Source: Nocardioides sp. SR21
Lineage (GTDB): Bacteria; Actinomycetota; Actinomycetes; Propionibacteriales; Nocardioidaceae
Assembly (NCBI RefSeq): GCF_022761125.1
Contig: NZ_JAKWJR010000004.1
Location: forward strand, 124,001 to 188,000
Length of the DNA: 64,000 nt
Direction of reading: 5' to 3'
Part shown: one piece after another, positions 32,578 through 41,182 of the stretch
Position numbering within the stretch: position 1 is the first letter of the stretch
How the letters are laid out: every line of letters starts with the position of its first letter
Translations under genes and position numbers: made by a program
Notes under the pieces: generated by a model
Told to the model about the DNA's origin: nothing
Seen by the model: only the letters and a program-made list of their open reading frames with translations
Database searches by the model: none

Positions 32578-34542
32578 ATGGCGCGGACCGGCCAGCAGAT
32601 GCGGCAACGGACGGCGAGGGCGATGGCCCAGCCGAAGGGCGCTGCCGGCCCCAGCAACGTGAGGACGGTCGCCGAGCCGAGGTCGAGCCTCGGGGACCGG
32701 TTGCGCTACCGCTTCGACAACAGCATGTCGCGGGGCACGCCGGCGTTGATCGCATGGCTGTCGGTCGTGACGTTGCTGCTCATCATGCTCTTCACCGTCA
32801 TCGTCCAGGTCTTCAACCTGCGTGACGACAGCGAGGACGTCGGGTTCTTCCGGGAGATCTTCCAGAACCTCTTCCACGCCCTCGACCCGGGCACCGTCGC
32901 GGGCGACGGGTTCACCTCGTGGCAGTTCCTGATCACGATGCTGGTCCTGACGATCGCGGGCCTCTTCATCGTGAGCGCGCTGATCGGCGTCATCGCCGCC
33001 GGCATCGACACCAAGCTCGCCGACCTGCGCCGCGGTCGCTCGATCGTGCTCGAGCAGGACCACACCGTGATCCTGGGCTGGTCGGACTCGATCTTCACGA
33101 TCGTCCGCGAGCTCACCATCGCCAACGAGAGCCGCAGGAAGCCGGTGATCGTGATCCTCGCCGACCGCGACAAGGTCGACATGGAGGACGAGCTGCGCGC
33201 CAAGGTCGACGACTTCCGCGGCACCCGCGTGATCTGCCGCAACGGCTCGCCCATGGACATCGACGACCTCCGCCTGAGCAGCCACACCACGGCCCGCTCG
33301 GTGATCCTGCTCGCGCCGCAGGAGTCCGAGGACCCCGACAGCGAGGTCATCAAGACCCTGCTCGCGCTGACCCATGCCGGACCGGACGGGCCGCGGATCG
33401 TCGCCGAGATCCGCAACCCCACCAACCTCGAGGCGGCCCGCCTCGTCGGCGCCAACCGCACCGTGCTCCTCGACATCCGCGAGACCGTCGCGAAGCTCGT
33501 CGTCCAGACGTCGCGCCAGTCCGGCGCCGCGGCCGTCTACACCGAGCTGTTCGACTACGGCGGCGACGAGATCTACTTCCTCGAGGAGCACCACCTCGAC
33601 GGGAAGACGTACGGCGAGGTGCAGCTCGGCTTCGAGCAGGCCACCGTCATCGGCGTGATCGCCGACGGCGTACCGAAGCTGAACCCGACCACCGACACCG
33701 TCATCGCCGGCCACACGCTGATCGTCGTGGCCGAGGACGACTCGGTCCTCAAGGGCGACCCGGACGCGACGGTCGCGCCCGACCTGAGCCAGCTCGGCAC
33801 CGGCCTGGGCCAGGACGACCAGGCGACCCAGGCGCTGCTGATCGGGTGGAACGAGCGCGCGCCGATCGTGCTGCGCGAGATGGACAAGTACGCCACGCCC
33901 GGATCGACGCTGACCGTCCTGACGTCGTTCGACGTCCGCGACGTGCCGCAGCTGAGCACCCTCCAGGTGACGGTGGCGCCCGGTCCCACGACCGACCGCA
34001 GGACCCTCGAGGAGCACGTGCGCCCGGACCTCGACCAGGTGCTGGTGCTCTGCTACTCCGACGACCTCGAGCCGCAGGCCGCCGACGCGAGGACCCTCGT
34101 CACGCTGCTGCACGTGCGCGACATCCTGTCCCGCTTCGACGCGACCACGCCGGTGGTCAGCGAGATGCTCGACGACCGCAACCGCGTGCTCGCCCAGGTC
34201 GCGCACGTCGACGACGTCGTCGTCAGCGGTGAGATCGTCAGCCTGCTGGTCACCCAGCTGTCGGAGGACCACCGCCTGGAGGCGGTCTTCGACCAGCTCC
34301 TCGGCGACGAGGGGAGCGAGATCTACCTCCGCCCCGCCGAGTGGTACGTCGAGCCCGGCGCCGAAGTCAGCTACGCGACGATCATTGCCGGCGCCTCCCG
34401 CCGCAACGAGACCGCGCTCGGCTACAAGTCCGCGGCCCTCGCCGAGGGCGAGGCGTCCTTCGGTGTCCGCGTGAACCCGCCCAAGTCCGAGACCTTCCAG
34501 GTCCTCCCCGGCGACCGGGTCGTGGTGCTCGCCGACGACTGA
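32578..34542 (+). CDS. CASTOR/POLLUX-like ion channel
   Basis: A 654-residue membrane protein. Two helices (TPALIAWLSVVTLLLIMLFT and FLITMLVLTIAGLFIVSALI) flank a pore loop with LFHALDPGTVAGDG, followed by two large RCK-type Rossmann regions (VILGWSDSIFTIVRELTIAN; LLIGWNERAPIVLREMDKYA). The arrangement is that of CASTOR/POLLUX/DMI1 proteins, which plants use as nuclear ion channels in root symbiosis and bacteria carry without a known role. The potassium filter T-V-G-Y-G is absent. The RCK parts probably bind a ligand such as Ca2+ or a nucleotide. ATG at 32578 has GAGATGAGAG just upstream. Confidence 0.85.
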   Translation: MARTGQQMRQRTARAMAQPKGAAGPSNVRTVAEPRSSLGDRLRYRFDNSMSRGTPALIAWLSVVTLLLIMLFTVIVQVFNLRDDSEDVGFFREIFQNLFHALDPGTVAGDGFTSWQFLITMLVLTIAGLFIVSALIGVIAAGIDTKLADLRRGRSIVLEQDHTVILGWSDSIFTIVRELTIANESRRKPVIVILADRDKVDMEDELRAKVDDFRGTRVICRNGSPMDIDDLRLSSHTTARSVILLAPQESEDPDSEVIKTLLALTHAGPDGPRIVAEIRNPTNLEAARLVGANRTVLLDIRETVAKLVVQTSRQSGAAAVYTELFDYGGDEIYFLEEHHLDGKTYGEVQLGFEQATVIGVIADGVPKLNPTTDTVIAGHTLIVVAEDDSVLKGDPDATVAPDLSQLGTGLGQDDQATQALLIGWNERAPIVLREMDKYATPGSTLTVLTSFDVRDVPQLSTLQVTVAPGPTTDRRTLEEHVRPDLDQVLVLCYSDDLEPQAADARTLVTLLHVRDILSRFDATTPVVSEMLDDRNRVLAQVAHVDDVVVSGEIVSLLVTQLSEDHRLEAVFDQLLGDEGSEIYLRPAEWYVEPGAEVSYATIIAGASRRNETALGYKSAALAEGEASFGVRVNPPKSETFQVLPGDRVVVLADD

Positions 34543-35120
34543 GGCACGGTGGTCGAGCAAGGCGCTCTGGCGCCTGTCGCGAACCACCCGACGCGCAGGT
34601 CGAACGGCGGGGCCGTGCGGGTCCGTCGTGGTCGGCCGCCGACAGGCTCTTCGCGGGTACGGCGGGCTTCGGGCTGGCGCTGGCGTGGTATCGAGGGTGG
34701 CTACGACATCGGCACGTCGTACGAGCCGGCCCCGCTGGTCATCGACCGCGTCTGCTGCTCCAGCTGGTTGACTTGACGGCCTGTTCTGTCGCTTGACGGC
34801 CGTTGCAACCCCCGACAAGCGACGGAATACCCGGTCGACCGGGTACTCCGACCGAATCAGGGCAGCAGAACGACCGTCTCGGCGCTCGCCGCCACCACCA
34901 GGACGTTCACCCGGACCGGCCCGACCGTCAGCACCTACGAAGTCCGAGCGGACCGACATCTCCGCTGACCACGACCCCGCCGACCACGGCCGGCGGGGCG
35001 ACAGGCATGCAAGAACCGGTACCGCCCACGGACGCACAGGCCGCCGGGCCTCCCGAGTTCGCGCAGGCCATCGGGCGCCGCCTCTTGACGCGGAGCGCCG
35101 GGAACTTCACCGTGGAGCGC
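34543..35120. other. Gene-free interval with decayed sequence
   Basis: No complete gene is supported. A GGTGGTCGAG element begins at 34548. CTTGACGGCC occurs twice, 20 bp apart (34772 and 34792). A frame at about 34870-34965 reads like the end of a fibronectin-type domain (TTRTFTRTGPTVSTYEVRA) and stops, perhaps a decayed surface-protein gene. The in-frame ATG at 35007 could extend the next gene, but the residues there look non-conserved. Confidence 0.5.
34828..34845. promoter_or_regulatory. 18-bp perfect palindrome
   Basis: TACCCGGTCGACCGGGTA is fully self-complementary and sits about 290 bp before the DUF6758 gene, in the gene-free interval. Its length and symmetry fit a dimeric repressor site, but no promoter is obvious next to it. 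Confidence 0.4.
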
Positions 35121-35738
35121 ATGTCGCTGGCGGTGGGCTGCGTGCGGTGCACGGCACCGGTGCTGCCCTGCCCTGAGCACGGGGAGGGGCCGGCGCTCTG
35201 GCGGCCGACCGAGGCGACGTACGACGCGTTCGCGGAGCACCTGGGGGCGGCGCGGCAGTTCCCGACGTACCTGCCGTGGCCGATCAGCCCGGGTTGGACG
35301 GTGACGGACTTCGCCGCGGTGTCGGACGGTGACGGCCGGCCGCGGGCGACGCTGACCTGCACGTCGGGCACCAGCGAGCTGGACGGGCCGGTCGACGTGC
35401 TGGTGGTCGCGGAGGAGGCCGGCACCGGTCTCGGGGCGCGCTGCGCTCGCAGCCGGTACGACGACCCGGGCGCCGAGATCGGGGAGCGCGCGCCGACGGC
35501 GAAGGTGCGGATCGGGAGCCAGTCGGTGAACCTGTGGGACGTGTCGACGCACTCGTCCGACGGCGAGTTCGACCGGTCGGTCGTCGCCGGCGAGGCCGGC
35601 GGCCGGTGGCTCTGGATCGTGCTGCGCCCGGCGTCCGCGCTGCTGCTGCTCCGCGACGACTGGATCCTGCGTGACGTGTCCCACGTCGGCCCTCAGCTCG
35701 TGGAACTCCCGTTCGGCGCCCACCGACCGGCCTGGTGA
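35121..35738 (+). CDS. DUF6758 protein
   Basis: A 205-residue protein with an N-terminal zinc-ribbon-like C-x2-C and C-x2-H (CVRCTAPVLPCPEHG), then a mixed domain with FPTYLPWPISPGWTVTDFAA, LDGPVDVLVVAEEAGTGLGA and RWLWIVLRPASALLLLRDDW. In other actinobacteria a gene of this type (DUF6758) precedes a PHP-domain gene, as here. ATG at 35121 is preferred because the family starts close to the first Cys pair; a longer form from 35007 is possible. Function is unknown. Confidence 0.68.
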   Translation: MSLAVGCVRCTAPVLPCPEHGEGPALWRPTEATYDAFAEHLGAARQFPTYLPWPISPGWTVTDFAAVSDGDGRPRATLTCTSGTSELDGPVDVLVVAEEAGTGLGARCARSRYDDPGAEIGERAPTAKVRIGSQSVNLWDVSTHSSDGEFDRSVVAGEAGGRWLWIVLRPASALLLLRDDWILRDVSHVGPQLVELPFGAHRPAW

Positions 35739-35748
35739 AATCGTCCCC

Positions 35749-36609
35749 ATGCGGATCGACCTGCACACGCACTCGCGCGCGAGCGACGGGACCGACACCC
35801 CGGCCGAGCTCGTGCGTGCTGCGGCCGCGTCCGGCCTCGACGTCGTGGCGTTGACCGACCACGACACCGCCGACGGCTGGGCCGAGGCGCAGGCCGAGGC
35901 CGACCGGGTCGGCATCGAGCTGGTGCCCGGCATGGAGATCAGCACCAACCACCGCGGCCGGGGCGTGCACCTGCTGGCCTACTACGTCGACCCGACGCAC
36001 CCGCCGCTCGTCGCCGAGCTCGAGCGGATCCTGCACGGCCGCGCGGCCCGCGTGCCGACGATGATCGCCCGCCTCAACGCCCTCGGCATCGCCATCACCG
36101 AGGACGACGTACGGCGTGCCGCCGCCGGTGCCGTCGCGTCAGGCCGGCCCCACGTCGCGGACGCGCTGGTGACCAAGGGCGTGGTGCCCGACCGCACGGC
36201 GGCGTTCGACCGCTACCTCGGTTGGGGCAAGCCGGCGCACGTCGACCGGTACGCCGCGCCGCTCGAGGCGGCGGTCCGCGCGGTCGCCGGTGCCGGGGGA
36301 GTGTCGGTGGTCGCGCACCCGTGGGGCCGGGGCGGGTACGGCCGGCCCGAGGAGGCGACCCTCGCGGCGCTGAAGGAGGTCGGGCTGACCGGCATCGAGG
36401 TCGACCACCAGGACCACGACGCGGCCGACCGGGACGAGCTCCGCGCGATCGCGCGCAACCTGGACCTGGTGGTCACCGGGTCCAGCGACTACCACGGCTA
36501 CGGGAAGCAGGACCACGACCTCGGCTGCAACACCACGGCGCCGGCGGAGCTGGAGCGGCTCACTTCCGCCCGAGCGACTGGAACTTCTGGAGCACGCCGG
36601 TCGGAATGA
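35749..36609 (+). CDS. PHP-domain phosphoesterase
   Basis: A 286-residue metal-dependent phosphoesterase of the PHP family. The metal ligands are in place: IDLHTHSRASDG, ALTDHDT, VPGMEIS, VVAHPWGR and GSSDYHG. Members of this subgroup hydrolyse 3',5'-nucleoside bisphosphates or oligonucleotides. It follows the DUF6758 gene by 10 nt. ATG at 35749 has no ribosome binding site; a TGAAAT hexamer is 7 nt upstream. The last 50 nt overlap the minus-strand SDR gene. Confidence 0.88.
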   Translation: MRIDLHTHSRASDGTDTPAELVRAAAASGLDVVALTDHDTADGWAEAQAEADRVGIELVPGMEISTNHRGRGVHLLAYYVDPTHPPLVAELERILHGRAARVPTMIARLNALGIAITEDDVRRAAAGAVASGRPHVADALVTKGVVPDRTAAFDRYLGWGKPAHVDRYAAPLEAAVRAVAGAGGVSVVAHPWGRGGYGRPEEATLAALKEVGLTGIEVDHQDHDAADRDELRAIARNLDLVVTGSSDYHGYGKQDHDLGCNTTAPAELERLTSARATGTSGARRSE

Positions 36610-37321
36610 TCCGCGCCGCGGTCGCGATCGTCTTGTACTGCGGGCTCGGGATCGAGAAGACCTTGCCCTTGGCGTGGTCCTTGAGCGCGGTGCGCACCAG
36701 CTCGTCGGCGTCGAGCCACATGAAGTCGGGCGCGGAGCCGCGGCCGACCTCCATCCGCTCGTGGAACTCGGTCTTCGTGAAGCCCGGGCACAGGCAGGTG
36801 ACCGTCACGCCGCGGTCGGCGTACTCGTGCGCCGCCCACTCCGAGAAGCTGTTCACGTAGGCCTTCGCCGCGGAGTACGACCCGCGCGGCAGGAACGCCG
36901 CCACGCTCGAGACGTTGATGATGCCGCCGCTGCCGCGCTCCGACATCACGCCCAGGGCCGCGTGGCTGAGCCGCATCACCGCGGTGACCAGGACCTCGAG
37001 CATCGCCTGCTCCTGGTCGACGGTGTTGTCGAGGAACCGCTTCTTCAGCCCGAACCCCGCGTTGTTCACCAGCAGGTCGATCGGTCGGGCCGCGTCGGCC
37101 AGCCGCGCCTCGACGGTCGCGAGCTCGGCGCGGTCGGCCAGGTCGGCGGCCAGCACCTCCACGGAGACGCCGTACGTCGCGTGCAGCTCGTCGGCCTCGG
37201 CCTCCAGGCGGGCCCTGTCGCGGGCAACGAGCACGAGGTCGTAGCCCCGCTCGGCGAGCTGGTGGGCGAAGGAGCGGCCGATGCCCGCGGTGGGGCCGGT
37301 GACAAGAGCGGTCTGGGACAT
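36560..37321 (-). CDS. Short-chain dehydrogenase/reductase
   Basis: A 253-residue NAD(P)-dependent SDR. The dinucleotide motif is TGPTAGIGRSFA, NNAG is at LLVNNAGFG, and the active site is VSSVAAFLPRGSYSAAKAYV with Ser, Tyr and Lys. The product is soluble and of classical length. It resembles the DltE/YqjQ-like oxidoreductases, and the substrate is open. It is convergent with, and overlaps by 50 nt, the PHP gene, and is divergent from parA with 61 bp between the starts. Confidence 0.9.
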   Translation of the reverse strand: MSQTALVTGPTAGIGRSFAHQLAERGYDLVLVARDRARLEAEADELHATYGVSVEVLAADLADRAELATVEARLADAARPIDLLVNNAGFGLKKRFLDNTVDQEQAMLEVLVTAVMRLSHAALGVMSERGSGGIINVSSVAAFLPRGSYSAAKAYVNSFSEWAAHEYADRGVTVTCLCPGFTKTEFHERMEVGRGSAPDFMWLDADELVRTALKDHAKGKVFSIPSPQYKTIATAARIIPTGVLQKFQSLGRK

Positions 37322-37382
37322 GGCGCAAGTCAAACAGGTGGGTACACGATCTGCGCACACCCGTCGGGCATGATGGGCAGCG

Positions 37383-38213
37383 ATGACCACGACACTCGCG
37401 ATCGCCAACCAGAAGGGCGGGGTCGCCAAGACGACCACGGTCGCCTCGGTGGGTGCCGCGCTCGCGGAGCTGGGCAGCTCCGTGCTGCTCGTCGACCTCG
37501 ACCCGCAGGCGTGCCTGACGTTCTCGCTCGGCATCGACCCCGAGGACCTCGAGCTGTCGGTCCACCACGTGCTGACCAAGGGCCTCGACCCCACCGAGGT
37601 GATCCTCGAGACCGAGGACGGCGTCGACCTGGTGCCGGCCACCATCGAGCTCGCCCGCGCCGAGGCCGAGCTGCTCACCCGCACCGGTCGCGAGCACGTG
37701 CTCAAGACGATGATCGAGTCGCTCGAGGAGAGCGACCTCGAGTACGACTGGGTCCTGCTGGACTGCCCGCCCTCGCTGGGCGTCCTCACGGTCGCCGCCC
37801 TGACCGCGGCCGACGGCGTGCTGGTGCCGCTGCAGTGCGAGACCCTCTCGCACCGTGGTGTGGGGCAGCTGCTCGACACCGTCCACGACGTACGCCGCTT
37901 CACGAACCGCGGCCTCGAGGTCTGGGGTGTGCTGCCGACGCTGTACGACGGCCGCACCAACCACGCGCGCACGGTGCTCGAGACGATCTCGGACACCTAC
38001 GACCTCGAGGTGATCGAGCCGCCGATCCCCAAGACCATCAAGTTCGCCGAGGCGCCGGCCGCCGGCCGCTCGATCCTCGCGACCAACCGCAGCAGCAAGG
38101 GCGCGCAGGCCTACCGCGAGGTGTCGGCGAACCTGGTGGAGCGCTCGAAGCGTCCGCAGAAGACGGCCCAAAAGAAGGCACAGAAGAAGGCGCAGAAGAA
38201 GGCCCAGCGATGA
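37383..38213 (+). CDS. ParA/Soj-family ATPase (Rv3213c-like)
   Basis: A 276-residue ParA-family ATPase. The Walker A loop is KGGVAKTTTVAS, where the usual G-V-G-K-T has Ala in place of Gly, as I recall for the Rv3213c group. It has LLVDLDPQACLTFSLG and LLDCPPSLG. No partner parB gene is present, so chromosome partitioning is not the likely role. The C-terminus is a run of QKKA repeats (about residues 257-275), strongly basic. It starts the parA, L,D-transpeptidase pair (ATGA overlap) at the edge of a block that matches M. tuberculosis Rv3213c-Rv3206c. Confidence 0.85.
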   Translation: MTTTLAIANQKGGVAKTTTVASVGAALAELGSSVLLVDLDPQACLTFSLGIDPEDLELSVHHVLTKGLDPTEVILETEDGVDLVPATIELARAEAELLTRTGREHVLKTMIESLEESDLEYDWVLLDCPPSLGVLTVAALTAADGVLVPLQCETLSHRGVGQLLDTVHDVRRFTNRGLEVWGVLPTLYDGRTNHARTVLETISDTYDLEVIEPPIPKTIKFAEAPAAGRSILATNRSSKGAQAYREVSANLVERSKRPQKTAQKKAQKKAQKKAQR

Positions 38214-38887
38214 GCCAGCACCGCGGCGCCCCGGTGCGCCCCCGCTACGGCCGCCTGGCCGTCCTCGGCTCGTCCCTCGCGGTCACGATGATCGCGGTGC
38301 TCGGCGGCACCGGCGTGCTGTCGAGGACGACCGGTGGCGACGCCGGTGACGGGGGAGCGGCCGCGGCCGTCGCCCCGGTTGCCCAGCCGTCCGAGTCGCC
38401 GTCCGAGTCGCCGTCCGAGTCGCCCTCCGAGACGTCGACCACCGAGGTCGACCAGTCCGAGGAGCCGGTGGTCGAGGAGGACGCGCTGCCCGCGGACTCC
38501 GGGACCGGCCGGCGGATCGTGTTCAGCGAGAGCGAGCAGCGGGTCTGGCTGGTCAGCAAGGGCCAACAGGTGGACCGCACCTACCTCGTGTCGGGCAGCC
38601 TCACCGACAACCTCGACCCGGGCACCTACGAGGTGTACTCGCGCTCCGAGCAGGCGTGGGGGATCGACGACTCCGGCACGATGGAGTTCTTCGTGCGCTT
38701 CACCCAGGGCGACACCGGCGCCGCGATCGGCTTCCACACGATTCCCGTGGACGACGGCAAGCCGGTGCAGACCGCGGCCCAGCTGGGGACGCCGCAGTCG
38801 CACGGCTGCATCCGTCAGAAGCGGGCCGACGCGATCGCGCTGTGGGACTTCGCGCCCATCGGCACGACCGTCGTCGTCACCGCTTAG
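38210..38887 (+). CDS. L,D-transpeptidase (YkuD domain)
   Basis: A 225-residue wall enzyme. An N-terminal membrane anchor (LAVLGSSLAVTMIAVLGGTG) precedes a low-complexity linker with four SPSE-type repeats, then a YkuD domain that ends with the catalytic SHGCIRQ (Cys near residue 205). Such enzymes make 3-3 cross-links in peptidoglycan or attach proteins to it. The domain is small, at the lower end of the family's size. It overlaps parA by 4 nt (ATGA). The stop is 3 nt from the end of the convergent helicase gene. Confidence 0.85.
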   Translation: MSQHRGAPVRPRYGRLAVLGSSLAVTMIAVLGGTGVLSRTTGGDAGDGGAAAAVAPVAQPSESPSESPSESPSETSTTEVDQSEEPVVEEDALPADSGTGRRIVFSESEQRVWLVSKGQQVDRTYLVSGSLTDNLDPGTYEVYSRSEQAWGIDDSGTMEFFVRFTQGDTGAAIGFHTIPVDDGKPVQTAAQLGTPQSHGCIRQKRADAIALWDFAPIGTTVVVTA

Positions 38888-38890
38888 CGA

Positions 38891-40342
38891 CTACTCCGCG
38901 GCGGGAGCCTTCGGGGCACCGCCACCGGAGCGACGGCGCCGGCTGCGGTTGCGCTTCGGGCGGGCCTCGCCGTCGGCGGCCGGCGCCGAGGTGCCGGGCG
39001 CACCCGACTCCGGGGCGACCTTCTCGCCGTTGCGGGTGCGGGTGCGGTTCCGGTTGCTGCGCTCGCGCGGCGCGCGCTCCTCGCGGGGCTTGCGCTCCAC
39101 CGGCGCCGGGTCGACGACGCGACCCTTGGTGCCCGGCGGGATGCCCTGGTCGTGGAACAGGTGGTCGGACGTGGAGTAGGTCTCGACCGGCTCGTCGAAC
39201 GGCAGGTCGAGCGCCTTGTTGATCATCTTCCAGCGCGCGATGTCCTGCCAGTCGACGAACGTGATCGCGATGCCGCTCGCGCCGGCGCGACCGGTGCGGC
39301 CGATCCGGTGGACGTAGGTCTTGTCGTCCTCGGGGCAGGTGTAGTTGATGACGTGCGAGACGCCGCGGACGTCGATGCCTCGCGCGGCGACGTCGGTCGC
39401 CACCAGCACCTGGATCTTGTCCTCGCGGAACTTCGTCAGCGCCTTCTCGCGGGCGATCTGCGCCATGTCACCGTGCAGCGGGCTGGCCTTGAAGCCGCGC
39501 TCGGTGAGGTCGTCGGCGACGCGCTGCGCCTGCCGCTTGGTGCGGGTGAAGACGATGATCTTCTCGACGTCCTCGGCCTGCAGCACCCGGCCGATGATCT
39601 CCGGCTTGTCCAGGTCGTGGCACTGGTAGATGAACTGCGCGGTCGCCGGCACGGTGGCGTTCTCGTACGACGACTCCGCGCGGATGTTCATCGGGTGGCG
39701 CATGTGCATGCGGGCCAGCGAGACGATCGCGGCCGGCATGGTCGCCGAGAACAGCATCGTCTGGCGGGTCTCGGGGGTCTTGCGCAGCAGCGTCTCGACG
39801 TCGGGCAGGAAGCCCAGGTCGAGCATCTCGTCGGCCTCGTCGAGCACGAGCGCGTGCACGTGCGAGAGGTCGAGGACGCGGCGGTTGGCGAGGTCGATCA
39901 GGCGGCCCGGCGTGCCGACGACGATGTCGACGCCGGTCTCCAGCGCCTCGATCTGACCCTCGTAGCCGACGCCGCCGTACACGGTGAGGACGCGGAGGCC
40001 GAGGTCCTTGCTGGCGAGGTGGAGGTCGTTGGAGACCTGGAGCGCGAGCTCACGGGTCGGGGCGACGATCAGCGCCTGCGGCTTGCCCTGCGGCAGGTCG
40101 GCGTACGCCGGGTCCGACGGCGTGACGCTGCGCTGCAGCACCGGGATGCCGAACGCGAGGGTCTTGCCGGTGCCGGTGCGGGCCTGGCCGATCAGGTCGG
40201 TGCCCAGGAGTGCGACGGAGAGGGTCATCTCCTGGATCGCGAAGGGCGTGGTGATGTTGGCGCGCTCGAGCGCGTCGCAAATCTCGGGGAGCACCCCGAG
40301 CTCTCGGAACGTGGTGATGGCTCTGTCGCTTTCGTGAGTCAC
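38891..40342 (-). CDS. DEAD-box RNA helicase
   Basis: A 483-residue ATP-dependent RNA helicase. All core motifs are visible: Q motif in ITTPFAIQEMTLSVAL, ARTGTGKTLAFGIP, APTRELALQ, VLDEADEMLDLG, FSATMP, IVFTRTK, ATDVAARGID and HRIGRTGRAG. The C-terminal 90 residues are basic and disordered (RNRTRTRNG, RNRSRRRRSGG), as in RhlE-type helicases of cold or RNA-decay function. It is the counterpart of mycobacterial Rv3211 and divergent from the ferritin-like gene. Confidence 0.94.
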   Translation of the reverse strand: MTHESDRAITTFRELGVLPEICDALERANITTPFAIQEMTLSVALLGTDLIGQARTGTGKTLAFGIPVLQRSVTPSDPAYADLPQGKPQALIVAPTRELALQVSNDLHLASKDLGLRVLTVYGGVGYEGQIEALETGVDIVVGTPGRLIDLANRRVLDLSHVHALVLDEADEMLDLGFLPDVETLLRKTPETRQTMLFSATMPAAIVSLARMHMRHPMNIRAESSYENATVPATAQFIYQCHDLDKPEIIGRVLQAEDVEKIIVFTRTKRQAQRVADDLTERGFKASPLHGDMAQIAREKALTKFREDKIQVLVATDVAARGIDVRGVSHVINYTCPEDDKTYVHRIGRTGRAGASGIAITFVDWQDIARWKMINKALDLPFDEPVETYSTSDHLFHDQGIPPGTKGRVVDPAPVERKPREERAPRERSNRNRTRTRNGEKVAPESGAPGTSAPAADGEARPKRNRSRRRRSGGGAPKAPAAE

Positions 40343-40439
40343 TGCCGTCGGTTTGCGGCGGACTCAAGAGCGGTCTGCCGCGCACATACGCGGGTGCGCC
40401 CGGAGGTGGGCGCGACCTCGATCGCATCGAGTCTATCGG

Positions 40440-40445
40440 TAGGGT
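40440..40445 (+). promoter_or_regulatory. Possible -10 element of the ferritin-like gene
   Basis: TAGGGT lies 6 nt before the GTG at 40452. No ribosome binding site is visible, so the message is probably leaderless. Confidence 0.42.
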
Positions 40446-40451
40446 GCGCAC

Positions 40452-41141
40452 GTGACCGCATCCACGCCCGTCGCCTTCGAGGATCCTCAGTACCGCGACG
40501 CGGTCGTGGACCTGCTCGGCGCGATCGCGTACGGCGAGATCTCGGCGTTCGAGCGGCTCGCCGAGGACGCCAAGCTGGCGCCGTCCCTCGAGGACAAGGT
40601 CGCGATCGTCTCGATGGCGACCGCGGAGTTCGGGCACGTGGCGGCGCTCAACGGACGGCTCACCCAGCTGGGCGTCGACCCGTTCGAGGCGATGGCGCCG
40701 TTCCGCGAGCCGATCGACCGGTTCCACGAGTACACCGCGCCCGCCGACTGGTACGAAGGCCTGATCAAGGCGTACGTCGGCGACGGCATGGCCAACGACT
40801 TCTACCGCGAGATCGCGGCGTACCTCGACCCCGAGACCCGCGACCTGGTGGTCGCGGCGCTGGAGGACGCCGGGCACTCGGCGTTCGTGGTGGACCGGGT
40901 CCGGGCGGCGATCGCCGCCGACCCGCGCCTCGGCGGCCGGCTGGCGCTGTGGGGCCGGCGGCTGATGGGGGAGGCCCTCACCCAGGCCCAGCGGGTGGCC
41001 GCCGACCGGGACGCGCTGTCCGCCCTGCTCGCCGGCGGCGTCGACCGCCCCGGCCTCGACCTGGCCGCGATCGGCCGGATGTTCACCCGGATCACCGAGC
41101 GCCACGCCGCGCGGATGTCCGAGCTCGGGCTCGACAGCTGA
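40452..41141 (+). CDS. Ferritin-like-fold protein (Rv3210c-like)
   Basis: A 229-residue all-helical protein of the ferritin-like superfamily, related to MiaE-type diiron hydroxylases. Candidate metal ligands are Glu and His in AYGEISAFERLAEDA, ATAEFGHVAALN and LEDAGHSAFVVDR; the E-x2-H in AEFGH is characteristic. Activity has not been assigned in actinobacteria. It is the counterpart of Rv3210c, next to the helicase as in M. tuberculosis. GTG at 40452 is the start, behind a TAGGGT hexamer. Confidence 0.8.
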   Translation: MTASTPVAFEDPQYRDAVVDLLGAIAYGEISAFERLAEDAKLAPSLEDKVAIVSMATAEFGHVAALNGRLTQLGVDPFEAMAPFREPIDRFHEYTAPADWYEGLIKAYVGDGMANDFYREIAAYLDPETRDLVVAALEDAGHSAFVVDRVRAAIAADPRLGGRLALWGRRLMGEALTQAQRVAADRDALSALLAGGVDRPGLDLAAIGRMFTRITERHAARMSELGLDS

Positions 41142-41153
41142 CCGAGCGGCACT

Positions 41154-41175
41154 CCCGGCGCGTCGGCATGCCGGG
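41154..41175. terminator. Hairpin between convergent genes
   Basis: CCCGGC (41154-41159) pairs with GCCGGG (41170-41175) around a 10-nt loop, between the stops of the ferritin-like gene and the GlsB-like gene. It could work in both directions; no T-tract is present. Confidence 0.35.
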
Positions 41176-41182
41176 GCTCAGG

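Noticed and set aside
34870..34965. Fibronectin-type domain gene
   Set aside because: Only about 30 residues resemble the domain and no start or neighbouring domain is present; left as part of the gene-free interval.
32326..35037. A 903-residue minus-strand frame
   Set aside because: It is the antisense of the channel gene; residues are random and no start signal exists.
37383..38213. Plasmid or chromosome partition locus or replication origin
   Set aside because: There is no parB, no parS-like site was seen, and the neighbours are core metabolic genes.
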